From Pseudomonas sp. Root71 (GTDB taxonomy: Bacteria > Pseudomonadota > Gammaproteobacteria > Pseudomonadales > Pseudomonadaceae), in the NCBI RefSeq assembly GCF_001429045.1, contig NZ_LMHY01000025.1:192040-256039 (forward strand): a stretch of DNA of 64,000 nucleotides. The letters run 5' to 3'. Of the stretch, positions 25,730 to 34,813 are shown in pieces. Below the pieces are notes generated by a model. That model made no database searches, was not told the DNA's origin, and saw only the letters and a list, made by a program, of their open reading frames with translations. Each line of letters starts with the position of its first letter. Position 1 is the stretch's first letter. Both the position numbers and the translations under genes were made by a program.

Positions 25730-27157
25730 ATGCCCTCGCTGCCTCTTCGCTTGTCCGCACTGTTTCTGGCCCTGGGCCTGAGTGCCTGCGATGACGCCCC
25801 GAAATTCACCCAGGCCGAACCCGGTGAAGCCCGCTCCGGCGGCAATGCAACGGTGCGCAAGACCGATCAGAACGCGTTTTCCATGCCTTCGGCGAATCTG
25901 CCGCCGTCTCGGCGCGTGGACTTCAGTGTCGGCAACAGCTTCTTCCGCAGCCCCTGGGTAATCGCCCCGTCGACGACGACCGCTCGCGATGGCCTCGGTC
26001 CACTGTTCAACACCAATGCCTGCCAGGGCTGCCACATCAAGGACGGCCGCGGCCATCCGCCGACTCCCGACGATGTGAACGCCGTGTCGATGCTGGTACG
26101 GCTGTCGATTCCCGACGCCCCGGCGTATGCCAGGGTCATCGAACAGCTCGGCGTGGTGCCGGAGCCCGTCTACGGCGTCCAGTTCCAGGACATGTCCGTC
26201 CCCGGCGTGGCCCCCGAAGGCAAAGTGCGGGTCGATTACACCGCCGTGCCGGTTCGCTTCAAGGACGGCACTGAAGTCGAGTTGCGCAAACCGAGCCTGA
26301 ACATCACCCAACTGGGCTACGGCCCGATGCACCCCGACACCCGCTTCTCGGCCCGCGTGGCACCGCCGATGATTGGCCTGGGCCTGCTCGAAGCGATCCC
26401 CGACGAGGCAATCCTGGCCAACGCCGAGGCACAGGCCAAGGCGAACAAAGGCATCAGCGGACAACCGAACCGGGTCTGGGATGATGCCCAGCAGAAGACC
26501 GTCCTGGGGAGATTTGGCTGGAAAGCCGGACAACCGAACCTCAATCAGCAGAATGTCCACGCGTTTTCCGGTGATATGGGGCTCACGACCAGCCTCAGAC
26601 CCATTGATGACTGCACGGACGCGCAAACAGCCTGCAAACAGGCCCCCAATGGCAACGGCCCCAATGGCGAGCCGGAAGTCAGCGACAACATCCTGCGCCT
26701 GGTGCTGTTCTACAGCCGAAACCTCGCCGTACCGGCGCGCCGCGACGTCAACGCGCCAGAAGTGCTGGCCGGCAAGACTTTGTTCTATCAGGCCGGTTGC
26801 CAGTCCTGTCACACACCGAAATACACCACCGCCGCCAACGCCGCCGAACCTGAACTGGCCAATCAAGTGATTCGCCCGTACAGCGATCTGCTGTTGCATG
26901 ACTTGGGCGACGGCCTGGCCGACAACCGTACCGAGTTCCAGGCCAGCGGCCGCCAATGGCGTACCCCGCCGTTGTGGGGCATCGGCCTGACACAGACGGT
27001 CAGCGGCCACACCCAGTTCCTGCACGACGGCCGCGCCCGCAACCTGCTCGAAGCCGTGCTCTGGCATGGCGGCGAGGCAACAGCGGCGCAGCAACAGGTT
27101 TTGTCTTTCAATGCCGAGCAACGCGCTGCGTTGCTGGCATTCCTGAATTCCCTTTAA
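25730..27157 (+). CDS. Di-haem c-type lipoprotein, thiol oxidoreductase family (DUF1111)
   Basis: Exported redox protein of 475 residues with lipoprotein signal MPSLPLRLSALFLALGLSAC. Two covalent haem sites are present: NACQGCHIKDG (about residue 95) and AGCQSCHTPKY (about residue 360). The fold class is the CCP/MauG-related DUF1111 group. It is the first gene after the icmP terminator. A second imelysin and a DUF1513 gene follow closely, in the same order as PA4371-PA4373 as I recall. A ferric/ferrous redox step for iron binding by imelysins is a reasonable but untested role. Confidence 0.9.
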   Translation: MPSLPLRLSALFLALGLSACDDAPKFTQAEPGEARSGGNATVRKTDQNAFSMPSANLPPSRRVDFSVGNSFFRSPWVIAPSTTTARDGLGPLFNTNACQGCHIKDGRGHPPTPDDVNAVSMLVRLSIPDAPAYARVIEQLGVVPEPVYGVQFQDMSVPGVAPEGKVRVDYTAVPVRFKDGTEVELRKPSLNITQLGYGPMHPDTRFSARVAPPMIGLGLLEAIPDEAILANAEAQAKANKGISGQPNRVWDDAQQKTVLGRFGWKAGQPNLNQQNVHAFSGDMGLTTSLRPIDDCTDAQTACKQAPNGNGPNGEPEVSDNILRLVLFYSRNLAVPARRDVNAPEVLAGKTLFYQAGCQSCHTPKYTTAANAAEPELANQVIRPYSDLLLHDLGDGLADNRTEFQASGRQWRTPPLWGIGLTQTVSGHTQFLHDGRARNLLEAVLWHGGEATAAQQQVLSFNAEQRAALLAFLNSL

Positions 27158-27184
27158 CACGCATTCCACCCGCGGGAGCCCGAC

Positions 27185-28249
27185 ATGTTCCGTCCCAAAC
27201 TGTTGTTCACCAGCCTTGCCGCCCTCGCCCTGGGCGCCTGCTCGCCACAAGACCCGCAAGCGGTCACGTCGGCGGCCATCGCCAAGTCGGTGATCCTGCC
27301 GACCTACACACGCTGGGTTGAAGCCGACCGTCAATTGGCGGTCAGCGCCCTCGCCTACTGCGAAGGCAAGGAAACCCTGGAAACCGCCCGTGCCGATTTC
27401 CTGCATGCGCAAAAAGCCTGGGCCGAGTTGCAACCGCTGCTGATCGGGCCATTGGCCGAAGGCAACCGTTCGTGGCAGGTGCAGTTCTGGCCAGACAAGA
27501 AAAACCTGGTCGGCCGTCAGGTCGAGCAACTGATCACCGCCCAGCCGCAAATCGATGCCGCCGCCCTGGCCAAGTCCAGCGTTGTGGTACAGGGGCTCTC
27601 GGCCTACGAATACATTCTGTTCGACAGCAAGCCTGACGTGGCCAACGCCGAGCAGAAGAGCAAATACTGCCCGCTGCTGATCGCCATCGGCGAACGCCAG
27701 AAGCAATTGGCCGAGGAGATTCTGCAATCCTGGAACAACACCGACGGCATGCTCGCGCAAATGAGCAAATTCCCGAACCAGCGTTACGCGGACTCCCACG
27801 AAGCGATCGCCGATCTGCTGCGCGTGCAAGTCACCGCCATCGACACCCTGAAGAAAAAGCTCGGCACGCCGATGGGCCGCCAGAGCAAGGGTGTGCCGCA
27901 ACCGTTCCAGGCCGACGCATGGCGCAGCCAGGCATCCCTGACCAGTCTCGAAGCCAGCCTCGCGGCGGCCAAAACGGTCTGGGAGGGTGTGGACAACAAA
28001 GGCCTGCGCGGCCTGTTGCCGAGCGAGCAGAAACCGTTGGCCGACAAGATCGACGCAGCCTATGCCGCCTCGCTGAAACTGTTTGCCGGCAACCAGCGCT
28101 CGCTGACCGACATGCTCAATGACGAGGCCGGCCGCCAACAACTCAACGAGCTGTATGACAGCCTCAACGTCGTCCATCGCCTGCACGAGGCCGATCTGGC
28201 CAAGGCATTGGGCATCCAGCTGGGCTTCAACGCCAACGACGGTGACTGA
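27185..28249 (+). CDS. Second imelysin-family lipoprotein, His of GxHxxE replaced
   Basis: Lipoprotein of 354 residues: MFRPKLLFTSLAALALGAC with LGAC lipobox. The imelysin repeat structure is visible, but the motif reads GLSAYEYILFD, so the His of GxHxxE is Ser while the Glu stays. Metal binding would then differ from that of the IcmP-like protein. It starts 28 bases after the di-haem gene and its TGA overlaps the start of the next gene (TGATG). Confidence 0.9.
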   Translation: MFRPKLLFTSLAALALGACSPQDPQAVTSAAIAKSVILPTYTRWVEADRQLAVSALAYCEGKETLETARADFLHAQKAWAELQPLLIGPLAEGNRSWQVQFWPDKKNLVGRQVEQLITAQPQIDAAALAKSSVVVQGLSAYEYILFDSKPDVANAEQKSKYCPLLIAIGERQKQLAEEILQSWNNTDGMLAQMSKFPNQRYADSHEAIADLLRVQVTAIDTLKKKLGTPMGRQSKGVPQPFQADAWRSQASLTSLEASLAAAKTVWEGVDNKGLRGLLPSEQKPLADKIDAAYAASLKLFAGNQRSLTDMLNDEAGRQQLNELYDSLNVVHRLHEADLAKALGIQLGFNANDGD

Positions 28250-29364
28250 TGAGGGCCGGTTCCATGCTGCGACGCCAGGTTCTGACATTAGGTAGTTTGC
28301 TGCTCGGAGCAGTGACGCTGGGCGGCTGGAAGCTGTTCAAGCAAAAGGACAAGAGTCCGCTGTTGCTTTCGGCACGGGACGATACCGACGGCCAGCATTA
28401 CGCCGTCGGTTATCGGCTCGATGGCACCCAGGTGTTTGCCACCCGGGTCGGCCAGCGTTGCCACGACATCATCAACCACCCGACATTGCCGATTGCACTG
28501 TTCGTCGCTCGCCGTCCAGGCACCGAGAGCTACCTGGTCGACCTGCGCGACGGCGCGCTCCTGCAAACCGTGGTGTCACAGCCGAACCGGCACTTCTACG
28601 GGCACGCGGTCATTCACCACAGCGGCGACTGGCTGTACGCCACCGAAAACGACACCACCGATCCGGGTCGCGGCCTGCTCGGCGTGTATAAGTTCGAAGG
28701 CGAGCGGCTGGTGCACAGCGGTGAGATTTCCACCCACGGCCTCGGTCCGCACCAGGTGTCGTGGATGCCCGATGGCGAAACCCTGGTGGTGGCCAACGGC
28801 GGGATTCGCACCGAGGCCGAAAGCCGGGTGGAGATGAACCTCAACGCCATGGAACCGAGCCTGGTCCTGATGCACCGCGACGGCGCCCTGCTGAGCAAGG
28901 AAACCCTCGCCCAGCAGATGAACAGCGTGCGCCATCTGGCCGTCGCCAGCGACGGTACCATCGTCGCCAGCCAGCAGTTCATGGGCGCGGCCCACGAGTC
29001 GTCGGAATTGCTGGCGATCAAGCGTCCCGGCCAGCCTTTCATCGCGTTCCCGGTGCCCGAGCACCAGTTGCAGGCCATGGGGCACTACACCGCCAGCGTC
29101 GCGGTACACAGCGACTTGCGCCTGGTGGCGTTGACCGCACCGCGGGGCAACCGCTTTTTCATCTGGGACCTGGACAGTGCTGAAGTACGCCTGGACGCGC
29201 CACTGCCCGATTGCGCCGGGGTCGGCGCCGTGGCCGATGGTTTTGTCGTGACCTCGGGCCAGGGGCGCTGCCGCTACTACGACTGCCGCCAGACAAACCT
29301 CGTCGCAAAACCACTGGAGCTGCCCGCAGGGCTCTGGGACAACCATCTGCACCTGATGGCCTGA
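28249..29364 (+). CDS. DUF1513 protein, exported beta-propeller-like, possible Tat signal
   Basis: Protein of 371 residues. MLRRQVLTLGSLLLGAVTLG has a twin-arginine followed by a hydrophobic stretch, so Tat export is possible. The first ATG (28249) overlaps the preceding stop; the ATG at 28264 fits the signal better. The body has repeated segments (ARDDTDGQHYAVGY, HHSGDWLYATEND, HQVSWMPDGETLVVANGG, HLAVASDGTIVASQQ) typical of a seven-bladed propeller. No catalytic motif is visible. Last gene of the iron-linked module. Confidence 0.88.
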   Translation: MRAGSMLRRQVLTLGSLLLGAVTLGGWKLFKQKDKSPLLLSARDDTDGQHYAVGYRLDGTQVFATRVGQRCHDIINHPTLPIALFVARRPGTESYLVDLRDGALLQTVVSQPNRHFYGHAVIHHSGDWLYATENDTTDPGRGLLGVYKFEGERLVHSGEISTHGLGPHQVSWMPDGETLVVANGGIRTEAESRVEMNLNAMEPSLVLMHRDGALLSKETLAQQMNSVRHLAVASDGTIVASQQFMGAAHESSELLAIKRPGQPFIAFPVPEHQLQAMGHYTASVAVHSDLRLVALTAPRGNRFFIWDLDSAEVRLDAPLPDCAGVGAVADGFVVTSGQGRCRYYDCRQTNLVAKPLELPAGLWDNHLHLMA

Positions 29365-29565
29365 ATCATTGAAAAAATCGCCGCCTTGGGCCGCGCCTGT
29401 ATCGGGATGACGTTCACCCCGCAGGCGCGACCCGAGGCGACGAATCTTTTCAGGCTTTCACCCCTCTAATACCTCGCAACCTGTAAAAACGGCAGTTGGA
29501 TTACCCTCTACACTCCCGGTAATGTGCCCCACTGTCTCGCCTGATTTTCTCCAAGGAACTGGAAT

Positions 29566-30714
29566 ATGCTGCGTCGCCGCATGCTGATCATGTTGGGTGT
29601 TGTTCTACTGATTGTGCTGGTCCTGGCTGCGTACAAAGCCTTCTCGATCTACACGATGGTTCAAGGCTTCTCTGCACCCAGACCGGCTATCAGCGTTGCC
29701 GTGGCCACCGCCACCGAGCGCCCATGGCAAGCCCGACTGCCTACCGTCGGCACGCTCAAGGCATTGCAGGGCGTGGACCTGAGCCTGGAGACCGATGGCA
29801 CCGTTATCGATGTCCAGTTCGAGTCAGGGCAGAAGGTCAAGGCCGGTCAACCCATCGTCCGGCTCGACAGCGCCGTGGAAAGCGCCCTGCTCGAAACCGC
29901 CCTGGCCGACCTCGGGCTCGCCCAGCTGGACTACAACCGTGGCAGCCAGCTGGTGGGCAGCCAGGCGATTTCCAAAGGCGAGTTCGACCGACTCTCGGCG
30001 GTCCTGAAAAAGAGCAGGGCCACGGTTAATCAGCTCAAGGCGGCGCTCGAGAAAAAACGCATCATCGCGCCGTTCAGCGGCACCATCGGCATTCGTCAGG
30101 TGGACGTCGGCGACTATGTGGCCAGCGGCACCATGATCGCCACCCTGCAAGACCTCAGTAGCCTGTATGTCGACTTTTTCGTGCCCGAGCAGTCGGTGCC
30201 GAAGATTGCGCTCGGCCAGCCGGTGCAGGTCATTGTCGCGGCGTATCCGACCCTGGAGTACCCCGGCACCATCAGTGCAATCAACCCTAAAGTCGAGAAC
30301 AGCACCCGTAACGTGCAGGTCCGCGCCACTCTGGCCAACCCTGACGGCAAGTTGATGCCAGGCATGTTCGCCAACCTCCAGGTACTCCTGCCCGACCCGC
30401 AGCCGCGCATCGTGGTGCCAGAAAGCGCAATTACTTACACGCTCTACGGCAACTCCGTGTATGTGGCCGTGCCCAAGAAGGCTGAGGATGGCAGCCTGGT
30501 TAAGGACGACAAGGGCCAACCGGTGCTGATCGCCGAACGGCGTTTTGTCGAGACCGGCGAACGCCGTGATGGGCAAGTGATGATCACCAAAGGCGTGCAG
30601 AGCGGCGAGAAAGTAGTGACCGCCGGCCAGCTCAAGCTGGATAACGGCTCACGCGTTGCCATCAGCGACGACAAGACCCTCACCGGGCAGAACAGCCCGC
30701 GACGCGCGGACTGA
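29566..30714 (+). CDS. mexV: RND efflux periplasmic adaptor (MexV-like)
   Basis: Membrane-fusion protein of 382 residues linking the inner-membrane pump to an outer-membrane channel. One N-terminal membrane anchor (MLIMLGVVLLIVLVLAAYKA) is followed by a biotinyl-lipoyl half (GTVIDVQFESGQKVKAGQPI), an alpha hairpin, the second lipoyl half (IIAPFSGTIGIRQVDVGDYV) and beta-barrel domains. The pump gene starts 13 bases after the stop. Gene order with the colRS region matches mexVW of P. aeruginosa. No outer-membrane factor is encoded here, so it probably borrows one such as OprM. Confidence 0.9.
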   Translation: MLRRRMLIMLGVVLLIVLVLAAYKAFSIYTMVQGFSAPRPAISVAVATATERPWQARLPTVGTLKALQGVDLSLETDGTVIDVQFESGQKVKAGQPIVRLDSAVESALLETALADLGLAQLDYNRGSQLVGSQAISKGEFDRLSAVLKKSRATVNQLKAALEKKRIIAPFSGTIGIRQVDVGDYVASGTMIATLQDLSSLYVDFFVPEQSVPKIALGQPVQVIVAAYPTLEYPGTISAINPKVENSTRNVQVRATLANPDGKLMPGMFANLQVLLPDPQPRIVVPESAITYTLYGNSVYVAVPKKAEDGSLVKDDKGQPVLIAERRFVETGERRDGQVMITKGVQSGEKVVTAGQLKLDNGSRVAISDDKTLTGQNSPRRAD

Positions 30715-30727
30715 TCAAGGAATTCCC

Positions 30728-33700
30728 ATGGCTTTTACCGACCCGTTCATCCGCCGTCCGGTACTCGCTACCGTGGTCAGCCTGTTGATCGTGCTGCTGG
30801 GCTTCCAGGCCTGGAGCAAGCTGCCGCTACGCCAATACCCGCAGATGGAAAACGCCCTGATCACGGTGACCACCGCCTACCCCGGGGCCAACGCCGAGAC
30901 CATCCAGGGCTACATCACCCAACCGATGCAGCAAAGCCTGGCCAGCGCCGAGGGCATCGACTACATGACCTCGGTCAGTCGCCAGAACTTCTCGGTGATC
31001 TCGATCTACGCGCGCGTCGGCGCCAACAGCGACCGTCTGTTTACCGAACTGCTGGCCAAGGCCAACGAGGTCAAGAACCAGCTGCCCCAGGACGCTGAAG
31101 ACCCGGTACTGAGTAAAGAGTCTGCCGATGCGTCAGTGCTGATGTACATCAGCTACTTCAGCAAGGAGTTGAGCAACCCGCAGATTACCGATTACCTGTC
31201 ACGGGTGATCCAGCCCAAGCTGGCGACCTTGCCCGGCATGGCCGAAGCCGAGATCCTCGGTAACCAGGTGTTTGCCATGCGCCTGTGGCTGGACCCGATG
31301 AAGCTGGCGGGTTTCGGCCTCAGTGCCAGCGATGTGACCAACGCGGTGCGCCAGTACAACTTCCTCTCGGCCGCCGGCGAGGTGAAGGGCGAATACGTGG
31401 TCACCAGCATCAATGCCAATACCGAACTCAAGTCCGCCGAAGCCTTCGGGATGATTCCACTCAAGGTCGATGGCGACAGCCGTGTGCTGCTGCGGGATGT
31501 GGCGCGCGTGGAAATGGGTGCGGAAAACTACGACTCCATCAGCTCGTTCGGTGGCACCCCTTCGGTGTACATCGGCATCAAGGCGACGCCCGGCGCTAAC
31601 CCTCTGGAAGTGATCAAGGAAGTGCGCAAGATCATGCCGGACCTGGAGGCCCAGCTACCGCCGAACCTGAAAGGTGAAATCGCCTACGACGCCACCCTGT
31701 TCATCCAGGCCTCGATCGACGAAGTGGTGAAGACCCTGTTCGAAGCGGTACTGATCGTGATCGTCGTGGTGTTCCTGTTCCTTGGCGCCCTGCGCTCGGT
31801 GGTGATCCCGGTGGTGACCATCCCGCTGTCGATGATCGGCGTGATGTTCTTCATGCAGATGATGGGGTACTCGATCAACCTGCTCACCCTGCTGGCGATG
31901 GTATTGGCCATCGGTTTGGTGGTGGATGACGCCATCGTGGTGGTGGAAAACATTCACCGTCACATCGAGGAAGGCAAGACACCGCTCGAGGCTGCCGTTG
32001 AAGGCGCCCGGGAGATCGCCATGCCGGTGGTTTCGATGACCATCACCCTGGCGGCGGTGTATGCACCGATCGGTTTCCTGACCGGTCTGACCGGGGCGCT
32101 GTTCAAGGAGTTCGCCCTGACCCTGGCCGGCGCGGTGGTGATTTCCGGTATCGTCGCCCTGACCCTGTCGCCGATGATGTGTGCGTTTCTGCTGCGCCAC
32201 GACGAGAACCCCAGCGGCCTGGCCCATCGCCTGGACATGATTTTCGAAAGCCTCAAGCGCCGCTACCAGAGCCTGCTTCACGGCACCCTCAACACCCGGC
32301 CTGTGGTGCTGGTGTTTGCCGTAATCGTGTTGTGCCTGATTCCGGTCCTTCTCAAATTCACCAAATCGGAACTGGCACCGGATGAGGACCAGGGCATCAT
32401 TTTCATGATTGCCAACGCCCCGCAGCCGACCAACCTCGACTACCTGAACACCTACACCGACGAGTTCGTCTCGATTTTCAAGGCGTTTCCCGAGTACTAC
32501 TCGTCGTTCCAGATCAACGGTTTCAGCGGCGTGCAATCGGGCATCGGCGGTTTCCTGCTCAAGCCATGGGACGATCGCAGTCGCACGCAAATGGCGATCC
32601 TGCCCGAGGTGCAGGCCAAACTGGAAAAGATCCCGGGGCTGCAGATTTTCGGCTTCAACCTGCCGTCACTGCCGGGCACCGGCGAAGGCTTGCCGTTCCA
32701 GTTCGTCATCAACTCCTCCAACGATTACGAATTGCTGCTGCAAGTGGTCGACCGGGTAAAAAAACGCGCGAAGGAGTCCGGCAAGTTTGCGTTTGTCCAC
32801 GTTGACCTGGCCTTCGACAAACCGGAAGTGGTGGTGGATATCGACCGCGCCAAGGCTGCGCAGATGGGGGTTTCCATGCAGGATCTGGGGGGAACCCTGG
32901 CGACCCTGCTCGGCGAAGGCGAGATCAACCGATTCACCATTGAGGGTCGCAGCTACAAGGTCATTGCCCAGGTCGAGCGGCCGTTCCGTGACAATCCGGA
33001 CTGGCTGAACAATTACTACGTGAAGAACACCAAGGGTGAACTGTTGGCGTTGTCGACCCTGATCACCGTCAGCGACCGCGCTCGACCGAGACAGCTGAAC
33101 CAGTTCCAGCAACTCAACTCGGCCATCCTGTCCGGCGTACCGCTGGTGAGCATGGGGGAAGCCATCGACCTGGTGCGCCAGATCGCCCGGGAAGAGGCAC
33201 CCGCCGGCTTTGCCTTCGACTACGCTGGCGCATCGAGGCAGTACGTACAGGAGGGCAGCGCCCTGTGGGTTACCTTTGCCCTGGCACTGGCGATCATTTT
33301 CCTGGTGCTGGCGGCCCAGTTCGAAAGTTTCCGCGACCCGCTGGTGATCCTGGTCACCGTGCCACTGTCTATCTGCGGCGCATTGATTCCGCTGTTCCTG
33401 GGTTGGTCGAGCATGAATATCTATACCCAGGTAGGGCTGGTGACCTTGATCGGGCTGATCAGCAAGCACGGCATCCTGATCGTCGAGTTCGCCAACCAGC
33501 TACGCAAGGACAAGGGCCTGACAGCGCGCGAAGCGGTAGAGGAAGCGGCAGCCATCCGGTTGCGTCCGGTCCTGATGACCACCGCGGCGATGGTGTTCGG
33601 CATGGTGCCATTGATCATCGCGAGCGGTGCTGGCGCGGTCAGCCGGTTCGACATCGGCACGGTCATCGCGACGGGCATGTCGATCGGCACGTTGTTCACA

Positions 33701-33754
33701 CTGTTTGTGTTGCCCTGCGTCTACACCTTGGTGGCCAAACCCGATAAGCGCTGA
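30728..33754 (+). CDS. mexW: RND multidrug efflux transporter (MexW-like)
   Basis: Proton-driven inner-membrane pump of 1008 residues. It starts MAFTDPFIRRPVLATVVSLL, the usual HAE1 N-terminus. About 12 helices and two large periplasmic loops can be placed. The proton-relay helix 4 reads AIGLVVDDAIVVVENIHRH with both Asp residues, and the C-terminal half has GLISKHGILIVEFANQLR. It belongs to the pump group with shorter periplasmic loops (MexW/MdtBC-like). Substrates cannot be predicted. It is cotranscribed with the adaptor. Confidence 0.93.
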   Translation: MAFTDPFIRRPVLATVVSLLIVLLGFQAWSKLPLRQYPQMENALITVTTAYPGANAETIQGYITQPMQQSLASAEGIDYMTSVSRQNFSVISIYARVGANSDRLFTELLAKANEVKNQLPQDAEDPVLSKESADASVLMYISYFSKELSNPQITDYLSRVIQPKLATLPGMAEAEILGNQVFAMRLWLDPMKLAGFGLSASDVTNAVRQYNFLSAAGEVKGEYVVTSINANTELKSAEAFGMIPLKVDGDSRVLLRDVARVEMGAENYDSISSFGGTPSVYIGIKATPGANPLEVIKEVRKIMPDLEAQLPPNLKGEIAYDATLFIQASIDEVVKTLFEAVLIVIVVVFLFLGALRSVVIPVVTIPLSMIGVMFFMQMMGYSINLLTLLAMVLAIGLVVDDAIVVVENIHRHIEEGKTPLEAAVEGAREIAMPVVSMTITLAAVYAPIGFLTGLTGALFKEFALTLAGAVVISGIVALTLSPMMCAFLLRHDENPSGLAHRLDMIFESLKRRYQSLLHGTLNTRPVVLVFAVIVLCLIPVLLKFTKSELAPDEDQGIIFMIANAPQPTNLDYLNTYTDEFVSIFKAFPEYYSSFQINGFSGVQSGIGGFLLKPWDDRSRTQMAILPEVQAKLEKIPGLQIFGFNLPSLPGTGEGLPFQFVINSSNDYELLLQVVDRVKKRAKESGKFAFVHVDLAFDKPEVVVDIDRAKAAQMGVSMQDLGGTLATLLGEGEINRFTIEGRSYKVIAQVERPFRDNPDWLNNYYVKNTKGELLALSTLITVSDRARPRQLNQFQQLNSAILSGVPLVSMGEAIDLVRQIAREEAPAGFAFDYAGASRQYVQEGSALWVTFALALAIIFLVLAAQFESFRDPLVILVTVPLSICGALIPLFLGWSSMNIYTQVGLVTLIGLISKHGILIVEFANQLRKDKGLTAREAVEEAAAIRLRPVLMTTAAMVFGMVPLIIASGAGAVSRFDIGTVIATGMSIGTLFTLFVLPCVYTLVAKPDKR

Positions 33755-33824
33755 AACAGATGTATCTGCAGGCTCGCTCCCACATTGATTCCTGTTGTAT
33801 TGAAAATCAGGGCAATAAAAAAAA

Positions 33825-33843
33825 GGCCTCGCATAGCGAGGCC
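33825..33843 (-). terminator. Bidirectional terminator between mexW and the inaA operon
   Basis: GGCCTCGC, three bases, GCGAGGCC. An eight-A run on the plus-strand left side gives a U-run for minus-strand transcripts; on the plus side only TTT and TTTT follow. Confidence 0.88.
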
Positions 33844-33865
33844 TTTCATTTTGGCTTCAATCGGT

Positions 33866-34093
33866 TCAACTCTGCGGCCTCAATCCCTGAGAGAGTCCGA
33901 ACATGAACAGCAACAAGTCATGATCGGGTCGAGTGGCCACGGATGCCTTGGCAACCCGTGGCAACGGACAATGTTCTTCTGCGCTTATCGAGCTGAGAAC
34001 CTGGGGGCGTGGTTGCTCCCAGGTTGCCATCGCGATCGATGCAACTGCCAAGGCTCCTACCAGAAACAAACCTCGTGCAATTTCGAGTTTCAT
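33866..34093 (-). CDS. Small exported protein, unknown function (PA4377-like)
   Basis: Predicted protein of 75 residues. MKLEIARGLFLVGALAVASIAMA forms a signal peptide or anchor. The rest holds a single Cys in HCPLPRVAKAS and the stretch HDLLLFMFGLSQGLRPQS. AAGGG precedes the ATG. It is the third gene of the ColR-linked operon, 2 bases after the inaA stop. A similar small gene occupies the same place in P. aeruginosa, as I recall. Function unknown. Confidence 0.72.
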   Translation of the reverse strand: MKLEIARGLFLVGALAVASIAMATWEQPRPQVLSSISAEEHCPLPRVAKASVATRPDHDLLLFMFGLSQGLRPQS

Positions 34094-34095
34094 CG

Positions 34096-34809
34096 CTATA
34101 AACCCTTGATAGCGCTGCCAAACGCCGTCTCATAAAAGTAGATGAGCTTTTTCCAGTCTGCGTCGCTGAACGACGAATGGCGACGCAATTGCTTGATGTC
34201 ATGGACTGCTGCGCGATAGGCCGTTAAACGCTTGCGGCACTTCTCCAGATCGATCAGGGCAACTTCGACCCTGGCCATCTCGTCCTCACCGGTCACACGA
34301 ACGAATACGTGCTTGTCGTAAAGGCAACCATGCTGCCAGCGGCCCTTGTGCATGCGGGCCAGGTTTTCAGCCAGGTCCTTGAGCACTCGTTCGTTTATAA
34401 CTTCACCATGACGCTCGCGACCGCCACCGGCGTACCAGCGATCAATTTCCACGAAGCCGTCCAGCGACTTGGTGACCAGCAAGGCACGCCATTTGTGTAC
34501 GGGATCGCGCTGTGCGCCACAGAAAACGATTTCCGGAACCCGTACGCCAAGCTCGGTCACACCGATGAGCGCAGCATGCTCGCGCAGTACCGTAGGCCGC
34601 CCGAAAGGGTGCTGCAAGCTACGATGGATATGCCCGGTCTGGCGCTTGACGTAGAGCAGTTGACCATCACTGCCCATCAGGCGTTGAACACCGCTTTCCC
34701 CGCCGCGACGGACATTGGGTTCTTCTACCCATTCACCGCGCTGATTCCAGAAATGATCGAAGCGGTCCTGGGGAACGACTTCCGTTTCTGCTGCACACTG
34801 CACTGCCAT
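34096..34809 (-). CDS. inaA: InaA-type lipopolysaccharide kinase family protein
   Basis: Cytoplasmic kinase-like protein of 237 residues in the Kdo/WaaP family. Visible are the Lys of the ATP site in LLYVKRQTGHIHRSLQHPFG, the Glu in VLREHAALI, and the catalytic loop HGCLYDKHVFVR followed by VALIDLEKCR (Asp of the DFG-like site). InaA homologues are linked to LPS core modification and acid or membrane stress. The start at 34809 has AGAGG upstream and lies 4 bases past the methyltransferase stop. Confidence 0.88.
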   Translation of the reverse strand: MAVQCAAETEVVPQDRFDHFWNQRGEWVEEPNVRRGGESGVQRLMGSDGQLLYVKRQTGHIHRSLQHPFGRPTVLREHAALIGVTELGVRVPEIVFCGAQRDPVHKWRALLVTKSLDGFVEIDRWYAGGGRERHGEVINERVLKDLAENLARMHKGRWQHGCLYDKHVFVRVTGEDEMARVEVALIDLEKCRKRLTAYRAAVHDIKQLRRHSSFSDADWKKLIYFYETAFGSAIKGL

Positions 34810-34813
34810 CCTG

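Noticed and set aside
25547..28288. 913-codon open frame on the minus strand
   Set aside because: It spans the opposite strand of two clear lipoprotein genes; His/Gln/Arg-rich composition is typical of an antisense shadow.
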